Shown here: piece after piece, positions 21,089-29,343 of the stretch | Numbering within the stretch: the stretch's first letter is position 1 | Layout: every line of letters begins with the position of its first letter | Assembly: GCF_900115395.1 (NCBI RefSeq) | Contig: NZ_FOWE01000010.1 | Span: 1-64,000, forward strand | Reading direction: 5' to 3' | Origin: Geodermatophilus obscurus | GTDB lineage: Bacteria; Actinomycetota; Actinomycetes; Mycobacteriales; Geodermatophilaceae | DNA length: 64,000 bases | Position numbers and translations under genes: made by a program | Notes under the pieces: generated by a model | Databases searched by the model: none | Told to the model about the DNA's origin: nothing | The model's input: the letters and a program-made list of their open reading frames with translations, nothing else

Positions 21089-21975
21089 CAGTTGAGCCGC
21101 AGCTCTGCGGCGGCGCGCTCCTGGTCGCTGGCGTGCTTGAGCACCACGCCCAGCGTCGAGCGGACCGCGGTCTCGTCCAGGGTGTCGAGGCCCAGCTCGA
21201 GCAGCGTCTGGGCCCAGTCGAGGGTCTCGGAGATCGACGGCGACTTCTTCAGCTCCATCGCCCGCAGCGCGCGGATCGTGCGCACCAGCTGCTCGGCCAG
21301 CCCCGGCGCCAGGTCGGGCACCCGCGAGAGCACGATCTCCCGCTCCCGCTCGGCGGAGGGGTAGTCCAGCGACAGGTACAGGCAGCGCCGCTTGAGCGCC
21401 TCGGACAGCTCGCGGGTGGCGTTGGAGGTCAGGACCACGGTCGGCCGGCGGGTGGCGGTCACGGTGCCGAGCTCGGGGATGGTCACCTGGAAGTCGCTGA
21501 GCACCTCCAGCAACAGCCCCTCGACCTCGACGTCGGCCTTGTCGGTCTCGTCGATGAGCAGGACGGTGGGCTCGGTGCGCCGGATGGCGGTCAGCAGCGG
21601 GCGGGCGAGCAGGAACTCCTCGCCGAAGATGTCGTCGTGGACGGTGTCCCAGTCCGCGCCGTCGGAACCCTGCGAGGCCTGGATGCGCAGCAGCTGCTTC
21701 TTGTAGTTCCACTCGTAGAGCGCCCGCGCCTCGTCGAGGCCCTCGTAGCACTGCAGCCGGATGAGCTCCGAGCCGGTCGCCGCCGCCAGCGCCTTGGCCA
21801 GCTCGGTCTTGCCGGTGCCGGCAGGCCCCTCGACCAGCAGCGGCTTGCCCAGCCGGTCGGCGAGGAAGACCGTCGTCGCGATCCGCTCGTCGGGCAGGTA
21901 GCCGGCGGTCGACAGGCGCTTGCCGACGTCGGCGACCGAGGAGAACTGGGGCAGCTGGGTCGGCGGGCGGGGCAT
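21088..21975 (-). CDS. MoxR-family AAA+ ATPase
   Basis: AAA+ chaperone-type ATPase of 295 residues. Walker A GPAGTGKTELAK (about residue 50), Walker B VLLIDETDKAD, sensor 1 VVLTSNATRELSEALKRR with the arginine finger in the RRC segment, and a C-terminal lid. The overlapping VWA protein downstream is its expected partner. The ATG at 21975 is the only good start. Client unknown. Confidence 0.93.
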   Translation of the reverse strand: MPRPPTQLPQFSSVADVGKRLSTAGYLPDERIATTVFLADRLGKPLLVEGPAGTGKTELAKALAAATGSELIRLQCYEGLDEARALYEWNYKKQLLRIQASQGSDGADWDTVHDDIFGEEFLLARPLLTAIRRTEPTVLLIDETDKADVEVEGLLLEVLSDFQVTIPELGTVTATRRPTVVLTSNATRELSEALKRRCLYLSLDYPSAEREREIVLSRVPDLAPGLAEQLVRTIRALRAMELKKSPSISETLDWAQTLLELGLDTLDETAVRSTLGVVLKHASDQERAAAELRLN

Positions 21976-22002
21976 GCGGCTCCTCGGACGGGGCGGGCCG
22001 GG

Positions 22003-23256
22003 TCAGCGGGTGTGGCCGCTGCCGGTGACGACGTAGGTGGTGCTGGTGAGCTCGGGCAGGCCCAGCGGCCCGCGCGCGTGCAGCTTCTGGGTGGAGATGC
22101 CGATCTCGGCGCCGAAGCCGAACTCGCCGCCGTCGGTGAACCGGGTGGAGGCGTTGACCATGACGGCGGCGGCGTCGACCCCGGCGGTGAACGCGGCGAT
22201 CGCGGTCGCGGAGTCGGCGACGACGGCCTCGGTGTGCCCGCTCCCCCACCGCGCGATGTGCTCCAGCGCGGCCGGCAGGTCGTCGACGACGCGCACCGCC
22301 ATGTCCATCGACAGGTACTCGGTGCCCCAGTCCTCGTCGGTGGCCGGGACGACGGCGGGGTGCGCGGCCCGGGCGGCGGCATCGCCGTGCAGCGTGACCC
22401 CGGCGTCGACCAGGGCGCCGAGCAGCCGCGGCAGGAAGGGGACGTCGCGGTGGACGAGCAGCGTCTCGGCGGAGTTGCAGACGCTCACCCGGTGCGTCTT
22501 GGAGTTGAGCACGATCGCCTCGGCGGTGGCCGCGTCGGCGGAGGCGTCGACGTAGACGTGGCAGTTGCCGACGCCGGTCTCGATCACCGGCACCTGCGCC
22601 TCGCGGACCACGCGCTGGATGAGCGAGGCGCCGCCGCGCGGGATGACCAGGTCGACGTGCCCGCGCGCCGACAGCAGCTCGCCCACCGAGGCGCGATCGG
22701 CCGGCAGCAGCTCCACCGACCCCTCGGGCAGGCCGGCCTTCTGCCCCGCCTCGGACAGGACGGCGACCAGCGCGGTGTTGGTGCGGAACGCCGACGCCGA
22801 CCCGCGCAGCAGCGCCGCGTTACCGCTCTTGAGGCACAGCCCCGCGGCGTCGACGGTCACGTTGGGCCGCGCCTCGTAGACGATCCCGACCACGCCGAAG
22901 GGCACGCGGACCTGACGCAGCTGCAGCCCGTTGGGCAGCCGCGAGCCGCGGACGACGTCGCCCACCGGGTCGGGCAGGGCGACCAGGTCGCGCAGCGCCG
23001 CGGCCACGGCGGCGACCCGCCCGGCGTCCAGGCGCAGCCGGTCGAGCACCGAGGCGGGCGTGCCGTCGGCGGCCGCGGCCTCGACGTCGAGCGCGTTGGC
23101 CGCCAGCACCTCGTCGGTGCGCTCCACCAGCGCGTCGGCCATGGCCGAGAGCGCACCGTCCTTGACGTCGGTCGGCAGCGTGCGCAGCACGCGCGCGGCG
23201 GCGCGGGCCCGCAGGACGGAGGCACCGATCAGCGGCAGCTCGGCGGCGTCGGACAC
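22003..23256 (-). CDS. proA: gamma-glutamyl phosphate reductase
   Basis: Second enzyme of proline synthesis; NADPH-dependent reduction of glutamyl-5-phosphate to the semialdehyde. 417 residues of the aldehyde dehydrogenase superfamily. [21 protein letters not shown], the GGASLIQRV cofactor loop and the catalytic cysteine in [15 protein letters not shown] (about residue 262) are all present. GTG start at 23256. Its partner proB is 6 kb away on the same strand, separated by the zinc operon and other genes. Divergent from the zinc-binding-protein gene with only 65 bp between starts. Confidence 0.96.
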   Translation of the reverse strand: MSDAAELPLIGASVLRARAAARVLRTLPTDVKDGALSAMADALVERTDEVLAANALDVEAAAADGTPASVLDRLRLDAGRVAAVAAALRDLVALPDPVGDVVRGSRLPNGLQLRQVRVPFGVVGIVYEARPNVTVDAAGLCLKSGNAALLRGSASAFRTNTALVAVLSEAGQKAGLPEGSVELLPADRASVGELLSARGHVDLVIPRGGASLIQRVVREAQVPVIETGVGNCHVYVDASADAATAEAIVLNSKTHRVSVCNSAETLLVHRDVPFLPRLLGALVDAGVTLHGDAAARAAHPAVVPATDEDWGTEYLSMDMAVRVVDDLPAALEHIARWGSGHTEAVVADSATAIAAFTAGVDAAAVMVNASTRFTDGGEFGFGAEIGISTQKLHARGPLGLPELTSTTYVVTGSGHTR

Positions 23257-23307
23257 GTCGGGGAGGGTACGCGCCGCACCCCCCTCCCGGGACCGCTGCC
23301 GATCGTG

Positions 23308-23322
23308 TGAGAATGGTTCTCA
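23308..23322 (+). promoter_or_regulatory. candidate Zur operator overlapping -10 and start codon
   Basis: The perfect 6-3-6 palindrome TGAGAATGGTTCTCA resembles the actinobacterial Zur box (TGAAAATNATTTTCA type). It ends on the first base of the ATG at 23322. GAGAAT inside it (23309-23314) would be a -10 placing transcription start at or next to that ATG, so Zur binding would block RNA polymerase directly. Confidence 0.7.
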
Positions 23323-24314
23323 TGACCAGGACACCGACGCGTGCCGTCGCCTCCGCCGCTGCTGCCGCGACCGCCCTGCTGCTCGCCGGCTGCGGTTCCG
23401 ACGGCGCACAGGCCGGCGCCGCCGACGGTGTGGCGGTGGCCGCCGCCTTCTACCCCCTCCAGTGGGCCGCCGAGCGGGTCGGCGGCGACCGGGTCGAGGT
23501 CACCTCGCTGACCCCGCCCGGCGCCGAGCCGCACGACCTCGAGCTCACGCCGCAGGACGTCGCCTCGCTGTCGGAGGCCGACCTCGTCGTCTACCTCGAG
23601 GGTTTCCAGGCCGCGATCGACGAAGCCGTCACCGAGGCGGGGGACGCCGCCTGGGACGCCGGCCAGGCTGCCGACCTGTCGCTGACCACCACCGGGGAGC
23701 ACTCCCACGAGGGCGAGACGGAGGAGGAACACGCCGAGCACGCGGGCGAGGAGGAGCACGCCGAGGAGGGGCACGCGGACGAGGGCGGGGAGGTCACCGA
23801 CCCGCACTTCTGGCTCGACCCCACCCGCCTGGCCGCCGTCGGCGACGCGCTGGCCGAGCGCCTCGCCGAGGTCGACCCCGACGGCGCGGCCACCTACGAG
23901 GAGAACGCCGCGGCGCTGCGCGGCGACCTCGAGGCGCTCGACGCCGAGATGGAGCAGGGCCTCGCGGACTGCGCGGTGACCACGCTGGTCACCAGCCACG
24001 ACGCCTTCGGCTACCTCGCCGACCGGTACGGTCTGGAGGTGGTCGGCATCAGCGGCCTGAGCCCCTCGGCGGAGCCCAGCGCCGCCTCCCTCGCCGAGAT
24101 CTCCACCCTCGTGCGGGAGCGCGGCGTGACCACCGTCTACACCGAGACCCTCGTCGACCCCGCCGTCGCCGAGACCGTCGCCCAGGAGGCCGGCGTGCGG
24201 ACCGCCGTCCTCGACCCGCTCGAGGGCCTGACCGACGAGTCGGCCGGCTCCGACCACCTCGAGGTCATGCGCGCGAACCTGGCCACGCTGCAGGAGGGAC
24301 AGGGCTGCGCATGA
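23322..24314 (+). CDS. znuA: zinc ABC transporter substrate-binding lipoprotein
   Basis: High-affinity zinc-binding lipoprotein of cluster A-I (330 residues). A signal peptide with lipobox LLLAGC leads into the mature protein. Expected metal ligands are the histidines in GAEPHDLEL, DPHFWLDP and TSHDAFGYL and the acidic residue near YTETLVDP. A His/Glu-rich loop (HSHEGETEEEHAEHAGEEEH and on, about residues 125-155) sits just before the second ligand, as in ZnuA. In-frame starts at 23307 and 23313 lie inside the operator; the ATG at 23322 fits a leaderless mRNA. Overlaps the ATPase gene by ATGA. Confidence 0.93.
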   Translation: MTRTPTRAVASAAAAATALLLAGCGSDGAQAGAADGVAVAAAFYPLQWAAERVGGDRVEVTSLTPPGAEPHDLELTPQDVASLSEADLVVYLEGFQAAIDEAVTEAGDAAWDAGQAADLSLTTTGEHSHEGETEEEHAEHAGEEEHAEEGHADEGGEVTDPHFWLDPTRLAAVGDALAERLAEVDPDGAATYEENAAALRGDLEALDAEMEQGLADCAVTTLVTSHDAFGYLADRYGLEVVGISGLSPSAEPSAASLAEISTLVRERGVTTVYTETLVDPAVAETVAQEAGVRTAVLDPLEGLTDESAGSDHLEVMRANLATLQEGQGCA

Positions 24315-25117
24315 GCGACCCCGCACTCCGCCTCACCGGCGCCACCATCGGGTACGGCGACGTCGCAATCGTGCGCGACGCCGACCTGACCGTGCGGCAG
24401 GGCGAGGCGGTCGCGGTCCTCGGCTCCAACGGGTCGGGCAAGACCACGCTCTCCCGGGGCCTGCTCGGCCTGGCCACCGTGCTGGGCGGCACCGTCGAGG
24501 TGCTCGGCTCCCCGGTCGGGCGGCTGCGCGAGCGCGGCCGGGTCGGCTACGTCCCCCAGCGGCACACCGTCAGCGGCGCGATGCCGGCCACCGTCCGCGA
24601 GGTGGTCGGCGTGGGCCGGCTCCCGCGCCTGGGCCTGTGGCGGCGGCTGGGCCCGCGCGACCGCGCCGCCGTCGCCGAGGCGGTCGACGCCGTCGGGCTC
24701 GCCGACCGGCTCGACGACCCGGTGGCCTCGCTGTCGGGCGGGCAGCAGCGGCGGGTGCTGGTGGCCCGTGCGCTGGCCGCCGAGCCCGAGCTGCTGGTCA
24801 TGGACGAGCCCACCGCCGGCGTCGACGCGGCCAGCCAGATGGCGCTGGCCACCGTGCTGGCGCGGGTGTCGGCCGCCGGGACGACACTGCTCGTCGTGAC
24901 CCACGAGACCGGGGCGCTGTCCGGCGTGCTCACCCGCGCCGTCGTGGTGGACTCCGGCCGGCTCACCTACGACGGCCCGCTGGCCGGGGCGGGTCCCGCG
25001 GGCGGTCCCGACTGCCACCACCCCGACGAGCCCGCCGCCCCGCCGGTCCGGGGGTACCGGCTCGACCAGCCGCGGCCGGCGCCCGACGCGGTGCGCGTGC
25101 GCGACGGGAGCCGCTGA
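24311..25117 (+). CDS. znuC: zinc ABC transporter ATP-binding protein
   Basis: Cytoplasmic ATPase of the zinc importer, 268 residues. Walker A LGSNGSGKTTL (residues 37-47), the Q-loop YVPQRHTVS, signature ASLSGGQQRRVLVARAL, Walker B LLVMDEPTAGVDAASQ and switch histidine VVTHET. The C-terminal 40 residues are Pro/His-rich (DCHHPDEPAAPP). Overlaps znuA (ATGA), with a 1-bp gap to znuB. Confidence 0.94.
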   Translation: MSDPALRLTGATIGYGDVAIVRDADLTVRQGEAVAVLGSNGSGKTTLSRGLLGLATVLGGTVEVLGSPVGRLRERGRVGYVPQRHTVSGAMPATVREVVGVGRLPRLGLWRRLGPRDRAAVAEAVDAVGLADRLDDPVASLSGGQQRRVLVARALAAEPELLVMDEPTAGVDAASQMALATVLARVSAAGTTLLVVTHETGALSGVLTRAVVVDSGRLTYDGPLAGAGPAGGPDCHHPDEPAAPPVRGYRLDQPRPAPDAVRVRDGSR

Positions 25118-25118
25118 G

Positions 25119-26144
25119 GTGGAGCTGCTCGAGTACGGGTTCATGCAGCGGGCGCTGCTGGCCAGCCTCATGGTCGGTCTCGCCGCACCCGCGGTCGGCG
25201 TCTTCCTGGTGCAGCGGCGGCTGTCGCTGCTCGGTGACGGGCTGGGCCACGTGGCGCTGACCGGCGTCGCCGTCGGCGTCCTCACCGCCACGGCACCGGT
25301 CGGGACGGCGCTGGTGGCCGCGGTGCTGGGCGCGGTGCTCATCGAGCTCGTGCGCGCCCGCGGGCGCACCAGCGGCGACGTCGCCCTCGCCGTCCTCTTC
25401 TACGGCGGCATCGCCGGCGGCGTCGTGCTGCTCTCGCTCGCCCCGCGCGGGCAGGCCACCAACCTCGACGCCTACCTGTTCGGCGCCATCACGACGACGC
25501 AGGCCTCCGACGTCGCCGTCTTCGCCGTCATCACCGTGGTCGTCCTCGCCGTCGTCTGGATGCTCGGGCAGCGGCTGTACGCGGTGAGCGACGACGAGGA
25601 GTACGCCCGCGCCGTCGGGCTGCCGGTGCTGGCGCTCAACGTGGTGCTGGCCGTGCTGGTCGCCTCCACGGTCGTGCTGTCGATGCGGGTGGTCGGGCTG
25701 CTGCTGATCAGCGCGCTGATGATCCTGCCGAGCGCGGTCGCCCAGCTGGTCGGCCGCAGCTTCCGCAGCACGCTGCTGCTGGCGTGCGCCATCGGCGTCG
25801 TGGTCAGCGTCGCGGGGACCGCCGGCTCCTACTACACGGGCACCCCCTCGGGCGGCACGATCGTGCTGCTGGCCATCGCCCTGTTCCTGGCGGTCACCGC
25901 GGGGGTGACGCTGCGGGAGGCGACCGCGCGGCGGCGGCACGGCCGCCGGGCGGAGGTGCACGCCACCCACCCGCACGAGCACGGCGAGGGCTGCGGCCAC
26001 CGGGCGGTGCCGCACGGCGACCACGTCGACTACGACCACGACGGGCACCTGCACGCGCCGCACCGGACGGTGTCCGGCATCCACTACGACGAGCACAGCG
26101 AGCGCGCCGTCGCGGCACCGCCGGTGGGGACGGAGCGACCGTGA
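25119..26144 (+). CDS. znuB: zinc ABC transporter permease with His-rich C-terminal tail
   Basis: Integral membrane permease of the ABC-3 family, 341 residues with about eight TM helices. LSLLGDGLGHVALTGVAVG is the conserved cytoplasmic motif that contacts the ATPase. The last 60 residues leave the membrane and are rich in His/Asp (THPHEHGEGCGHRAVPHGDH, then DYDHDGHLHAPHRT), which could buffer incoming zinc in the cytoplasm. GTG start at 25119; the stop overlaps the zur start (GTGA), so importer and repressor are made from one message. Confidence 0.93.
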   Translation: MELLEYGFMQRALLASLMVGLAAPAVGVFLVQRRLSLLGDGLGHVALTGVAVGVLTATAPVGTALVAAVLGAVLIELVRARGRTSGDVALAVLFYGGIAGGVVLLSLAPRGQATNLDAYLFGAITTTQASDVAVFAVITVVVLAVVWMLGQRLYAVSDDEEYARAVGLPVLALNVVLAVLVASTVVLSMRVVGLLLISALMILPSAVAQLVGRSFRSTLLLACAIGVVVSVAGTAGSYYTGTPSGGTIVLLAIALFLAVTAGVTLREATARRRHGRRAEVHATHPHEHGEGCGHRAVPHGDHVDYDHDGHLHAPHRTVSGIHYDEHSERAVAAPPVGTERP

Positions 26145-26560
26145 GCGCACCCGAGGTCCCGGTCCGGCGGCAGACGCGGCAGCGGACGGCGGTGCTCGCG
26201 CTGCTCGACGAGCTCGACGGCTTCCGCACCGCGCAGGACCTGCACGCCCTGCTGCGCGAGCGCGGCGACGCGGTCGGCCTGGCCACCGTCTACCGGGCGC
26301 TGCAGGCGCTGGTCGACGACGGCCTGGTCGACGTGCTGCGCAGCGAGGACGGCGAGGCGGCGTACCGGCGCTGCTCGCCGGTGCACCACCACCACCTGGT
26401 GTGCCGCTCCTGCGGGCTCACCGTGGAGGTCGCCGACCCACCGGTGGAGCGTTGGGCGGCGCGGGTGGCCGCCGAGCACGGCTTCGCCGACGTGCAGCAC
26501 CAGCTGGAGGTCTTCGGCACCTGCCGGTCCTGCGCCCCGGGGGCCGCGGCTCAGCGGTAG
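26141..26560 (+). CDS. zur: Fur-family repressor, zinc uptake regulator Zur
   Basis: Zinc-sensing DNA-binding repressor of 139 residues. Winged helix at residues 5-80 (ATVYRALQALVDDGLVD is the recognition helix region). HHHHLVCRSCG plus a C-terminal CRSC supply the structural zinc cysteines, with the regulatory histidines in the HHHH run. Last gene of the zinc operon, so it is probably autoregulated through the palindrome at 23308. The GTG at 26141 overlaps the znuB stop. Its 3' end overlaps the convergent MarR gene by 10 bp. Confidence 0.93.
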   Translation: MSAPEVPVRRQTRQRTAVLALLDELDGFRTAQDLHALLRERGDAVGLATVYRALQALVDDGLVDVLRSEDGEAAYRRCSPVHHHHLVCRSCGLTVEVADPPVERWAARVAAEHGFADVQHQLEVFGTCRSCAPGAAAQR

Positions 26561-26991
26561 GGGTCGGTCACCTCGCGCAGCCGGGTGAGGGCCGCGCGCA
26601 GCTGCGCGGTCGCCTCCTCCCCCAGGTGCGCCGTCCACTCCGCCTCCACCTCGGCCTCCACCCGCCGGGCGATCGCCAGCAGCGCCCGGCCGCGCCCGGC
26701 GATCTGCACCAACCGGGCCCGGGCGTCGGTGGGGTCGGGCACGCGGCGCACGTAGCCGGCGCGCTGGAGCTGGTCGACCAGGTGGCCGGCGGTCTGCTTG
26801 GTCACCAGCGACTGCTCCGCCAGGTCGGTGAGCCGGGTGCCGTGCGGGCCGATCCGGGCGGCGATCCGCGCCTGGGCGAGCGTGAGGTCGTCGAAGCCCT
26901 CGGCCGCCAGCGCCGCGAGCACCCGGGCCTCCATCGCCCGGGACGGGTAGAAGCAGAGCAGGGCGAGGTTCTGGTGGTCGGGTTCGGTCAC
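26551..26991 (-). CDS. MarR-family transcriptional regulator
   Basis: Winged-helix dimeric repressor of 146 residues. The helix-turn-helix and wing lie at TDLAEQSLVTKQTAGHLVDQLQRAGYVRRVPDPTDARARLV; the DxRA motif in the wing is typical. The stop overlaps the zur stop region (convergent). It is divergent from the mycothiol-enzyme-like gene at 27064, and the 72-bp spacer holds three GTCAG half-sites in alternating orientation, so it probably controls itself and that gene. Ligand unknown. Confidence 0.9.
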   Translation of the reverse strand: MTEPDHQNLALLCFYPSRAMEARVLAALAAEGFDDLTLAQARIAARIGPHGTRLTDLAEQSLVTKQTAGHLVDQLQRAGYVRRVPDPTDARARLVQIAGRGRALLAIARRVEAEVEAEWTAHLGEEATAQLRAALTRLREVTDPYR

Positions 26992-27008
26992 GGGACCCCT
27001 TGACGATG

Positions 27009-27034
27009 GTCAGGTCTTCTGACTAGATGGTCAG
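27009..27034. promoter_or_regulatory. candidate MarR operator: three alternating half-sites
   Basis: GTCAG (27009-27013), CTGAC (27019-27023) and GTCAG (27030-27034) form two overlapping inverted repeats. They sit between a -35-like TTGACG (27000-27005) and a -10-like TAGATG (27024-27029) reading toward the gene at 27064, so occupancy would block the promoter. Confidence 0.55.
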
Positions 27035-27063
27035 GTCATCGTACCAATCCCGCGGAGACCGTC

Positions 27064-27720
27064 ATGGACCTCGACGACGTCTGGCGCACCATCGACTCCG
27101 AGCGGGCCGGCCTCGCCGACCTGCTCGCCGACCTCTCCCCGGCGGAGTGGGAGATGCCCTCCCTGTGCCCGGCCTGGCGCGTGCGCGACGTCGCCGCGCA
27201 CCTCACGCTGGCGCAGATGGGCCCGTGGCCGGCGACCCTCGCGGCGATCCGCGCGGGCGGCGGCTTCGACCGGATGATCCGGGACACCGCGTTGCGCGTG
27301 GGGCCGCTGCCCGACGCGGAGTACGGCCGCCGGCTCCGGGCGATGGTCGGCTCCCGGCGGAAGGCGCCGTTCGTCTCCCCGGTCGAGCCGCTCACCGACG
27401 TGCTCGTGCACGGCCAGGACATCGCACTGCCGCTGGGGCGGACCCGGCCGGTGCCGCCGGCCGCCGCGGCCACCTCGGCGACCCGCGTCTGGGCGACCGG
27501 CTTCCCGTTCCGGGCCCGCCGGCGCCTCGCGGGCCTGCGGCTGGTGGCCACCGACTCCGACTGGTCGGCCGGCGAGGGCGCCCGCGTCGAGGGCACCACC
27601 GGCGACCTGCTGCTCCTGCTGACCGGCCGCACCGCCGTGGTGAGCCGGCTCTCCGGCGAGGGCGTGCACCGACTGCCGGCGGCGCAGGGCCGCCGGGAGG
27701 ACACGAGGAGGACGCCATGA
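27064..27720 (+). CDS. maleylpyruvate isomerase-family mycothiol-dependent protein (DinB-like)
   Basis: 218-residue protein of the MDMPI_N/DinB-like fold. The signature SLCPAWRVRDVAAHLTLAQ (residues 33-51) supplies the metal-binding histidine, and the VHGQDIALPLG segment around residue 118 the second metal region. Such proteins use mycothiol as cofactor in isomerisation or conjugation of electrophiles; the reaction here is unknown. Divergent from the MarR gene and overlapping the next small gene by ATGA, suggesting a small inducible detoxification operon (inference). Confidence 0.85.
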   Translation: MDLDDVWRTIDSERAGLADLLADLSPAEWEMPSLCPAWRVRDVAAHLTLAQMGPWPATLAAIRAGGGFDRMIRDTALRVGPLPDAEYGRRLRAMVGSRRKAPFVSPVEPLTDVLVHGQDIALPLGRTRPVPPAAAATSATRVWATGFPFRARRRLAGLRLVATDSDWSAGEGARVEGTTGDLLLLLTGRTAVVSRLSGEGVHRLPAAQGRREDTRRTP

Positions 27721-28022
27721 CCTGGGCCGTGACCATGGACGTGGCCGAGCCGGTGGAGCTCTACGACGCCGTCCACCGGGCCCTGCTGGAGCGGACCGGC
27801 GGTGTCGTCGACGGCTTGCTGGTGCACCTCGCCCGGCAGACCGCGGACGGCTTCCAGGTCGTCGAGGTGTGGGAGTCGCGCGAGGACTTCGGGCGCTACA
27901 GCGCGGAGGTCGTCGGGCCGGTGGCCACCGAGGTGCTGCAGGGGCGGCCCCGCCGCCCGACGGTGGTCACCCCCTTCGACGTCCGGGGTCTGGTGCTCCC
28001 CAGGACGGACGTCGCCGTCTGA
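27717..28022 (+). CDS. small dimeric alpha-beta-barrel-like protein, unknown function
   Basis: A 101-residue protein beginning MTWAVTMDVAEPVELYDAVH. Its pattern (beta strand, helix, strands with FQVVEVWESREDFGRYSAEVV) resembles the ABM/dimeric ferredoxin-like barrel superfamily, which includes small monooxygenases and ligand-binding proteins. No catalytic residue can be identified. Cotranscribed with the mycothiol-dependent-enzyme-like gene (ATGA overlap) and probably under the same MarR control. Confidence 0.75.
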   Translation: MTWAVTMDVAEPVELYDAVHRALLERTGGVVDGLLVHLARQTADGFQVVEVWESREDFGRYSAEVVGPVATEVLQGRPRRPTVVTPFDVRGLVLPRTDVAV

Positions 28023-28046
28023 GGCGGGGCCGGTGCCGGCACCCGT

Positions 28047-28829
28047 TCAGTTCAGGGCGCGGGTGCCGGGCGGCAGGACGCCGCCGCCCACCATGTCGAC
28101 GACGGCGTCCTGCAGCGCGGTGAGCGCCACCCGCTGGGTGAACGGGCCGGTGGAGACGCGTGCGACGCCGAGCTCCTGCATCTCGCGGGCCGGCAGCGAC
28201 GCGCCGGGCACGCTGATGAGCGTCAGCCGGTTGCGGCCCAGGCCCTCGGCGACCGCGGCGATCTCGTCGCGGTCGACCAGCCGGGGGACGAAGACCACCG
28301 GCGCGCCGGCCTCCAGGTAGGCCCGCCCGCGGCGGATCGCCTCGGCGACCAGCTCGCCGCGGTCGGCGCCCTCGGCGGCCCGCACGAACGTGTCGGTGCG
28401 GGCGTTGAGCACGAACTCGATGCCGGCGTCGCGGCCGGCCCGCACGACCGCCTCGACGGCGGCCACCGCCTCGTCCAGCGGCTTCATCTGGTCCTCGAGG
28501 TTGCCGCCGACGACGCCCACCTGCATGGCGCGGCGCGCGGTCTCGCCGGCGTCGCCGTACCCGGCCTCCATGTCCATGCTGACCGGCAGGTCCACGGCGG
28601 CGGCGATCCGGCCGACCATGTCCAGGTGCAGGTCGAGCGGGATGTTCTCCCCGTCCTCGTAGCCGAAGGTCGCGGCGATGCCGTGGCTGGCGGTGGCCAG
28701 CGCGCGGACGCCGTCGGTGGCGGCCACCACCTGCGCGGAGACGACGTCCCACACGTTGGTGAGGACGAGGATCTCCGGGGCGGTGTGCAGGTCGAGCAGG
28801 GTGCGGGCGCGGGTGGCGAGGTCGGTCAC
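28047..28829 (-). CDS. isocitrate lyase/PEP mutase family protein
   Basis: A 260-residue TIM-barrel enzyme of the PEP mutase/isocitrate lyase superfamily. Visible hallmarks: VLTNVWDVVSAQV (substrate-binding start), TASHGIAATFGYEDGE, SMDMEAGYGD (metal-binding acidic residues) and NLEDQ. The cysteine-containing KKCGH loop of true isocitrate or methylisocitrate lyases is absent, so it probably belongs to the lyase/hydrolase branch whose reactions are mostly uncharacterised. The GTG at 28829 is chosen because the longer frame enters the def stop region. 19 bp downstream of def. Confidence 0.85.
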   Translation of the reverse strand: MTDLATRARTLLDLHTAPEILVLTNVWDVVSAQVVAATDGVRALATASHGIAATFGYEDGENIPLDLHLDMVGRIAAAVDLPVSMDMEAGYGDAGETARRAMQVGVVGGNLEDQMKPLDEAVAAVEAVVRAGRDAGIEFVLNARTDTFVRAAEGADRGELVAEAIRRGRAYLEAGAPVVFVPRLVDRDEIAAVAEGLGRNRLTLISVPGASLPAREMQELGVARVSTGPFTQRVALTALQDAVVDMVGGGVLPPGTRALN

Positions 28830-28848
28830 GGAGCCGACCGTAGGGGGT

Positions 28849-29331
28849 TCAGCGGTCGCGCAGGGCACGCAGGGCGGTCTTGCGGGCCTCGCCGGTGAGC
28901 CGGTCGAGGAACACCTTCCCGTCCAGGTGGTCGACCTCGTGCTGCAGGCAGCGCGCCATGAGCCCGCTGCCCGACAGCCGCAGCGGCTCCCCGTGGACGT
29001 CGAAGCCCTCGACGACGGCGTGCACCGCCCGCACGGTCGGCGCCCAGATGCCGGGGATGGACAGGCACCCCTCGTCGCCGTCCTGGGTCTCCTCCGACAG
29101 CTCCACGACGCGCGGGTTGACCAGGTGGCCGATCTCGCCGTCGACGTTGTAGCTGAACACCCGGGCGCTCACCCCGATCTGCGGCGCGGCCAGCCCGGCC
29201 CGGCCGGGGTGGTCGACGGTGTCGAGGAGGTCGCGGACCAGGGCGGCCAGGTCCCGGTCGAAGGCCCGCACCTCGTCGGCGGGCGTGCGGAGCACGGGGT
29301 CACCGAGCTCGCGGATGGGGCGGATCGTCAC
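28849..29331 (-). CDS. def: peptide deformylase
   Basis: Fe/Zn metalloenzyme removing the N-formyl group from nascent proteins; 160 residues. The three motifs are clear: GLAAPQIG (motif 1), EGCLSIPG (metal-ligand Cys, motif 2) and QHEVDHLDG (two His ligands and catalytic Glu, motif 3). GTG start at 29331. Lies 12 bp after proB on the same strand. Confidence 0.96.
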   Translation of the reverse strand: MTIRPIRELGDPVLRTPADEVRAFDRDLAALVRDLLDTVDHPGRAGLAAPQIGVSARVFSYNVDGEIGHLVNPRVVELSEETQDGDEGCLSIPGIWAPTVRAVHAVVEGFDVHGEPLRLSGSGLMARCLQHEVDHLDGKVFLDRLTGEARKTALRALRDR

Positions 29332-29343
29332 CCGGGCAGTCTC

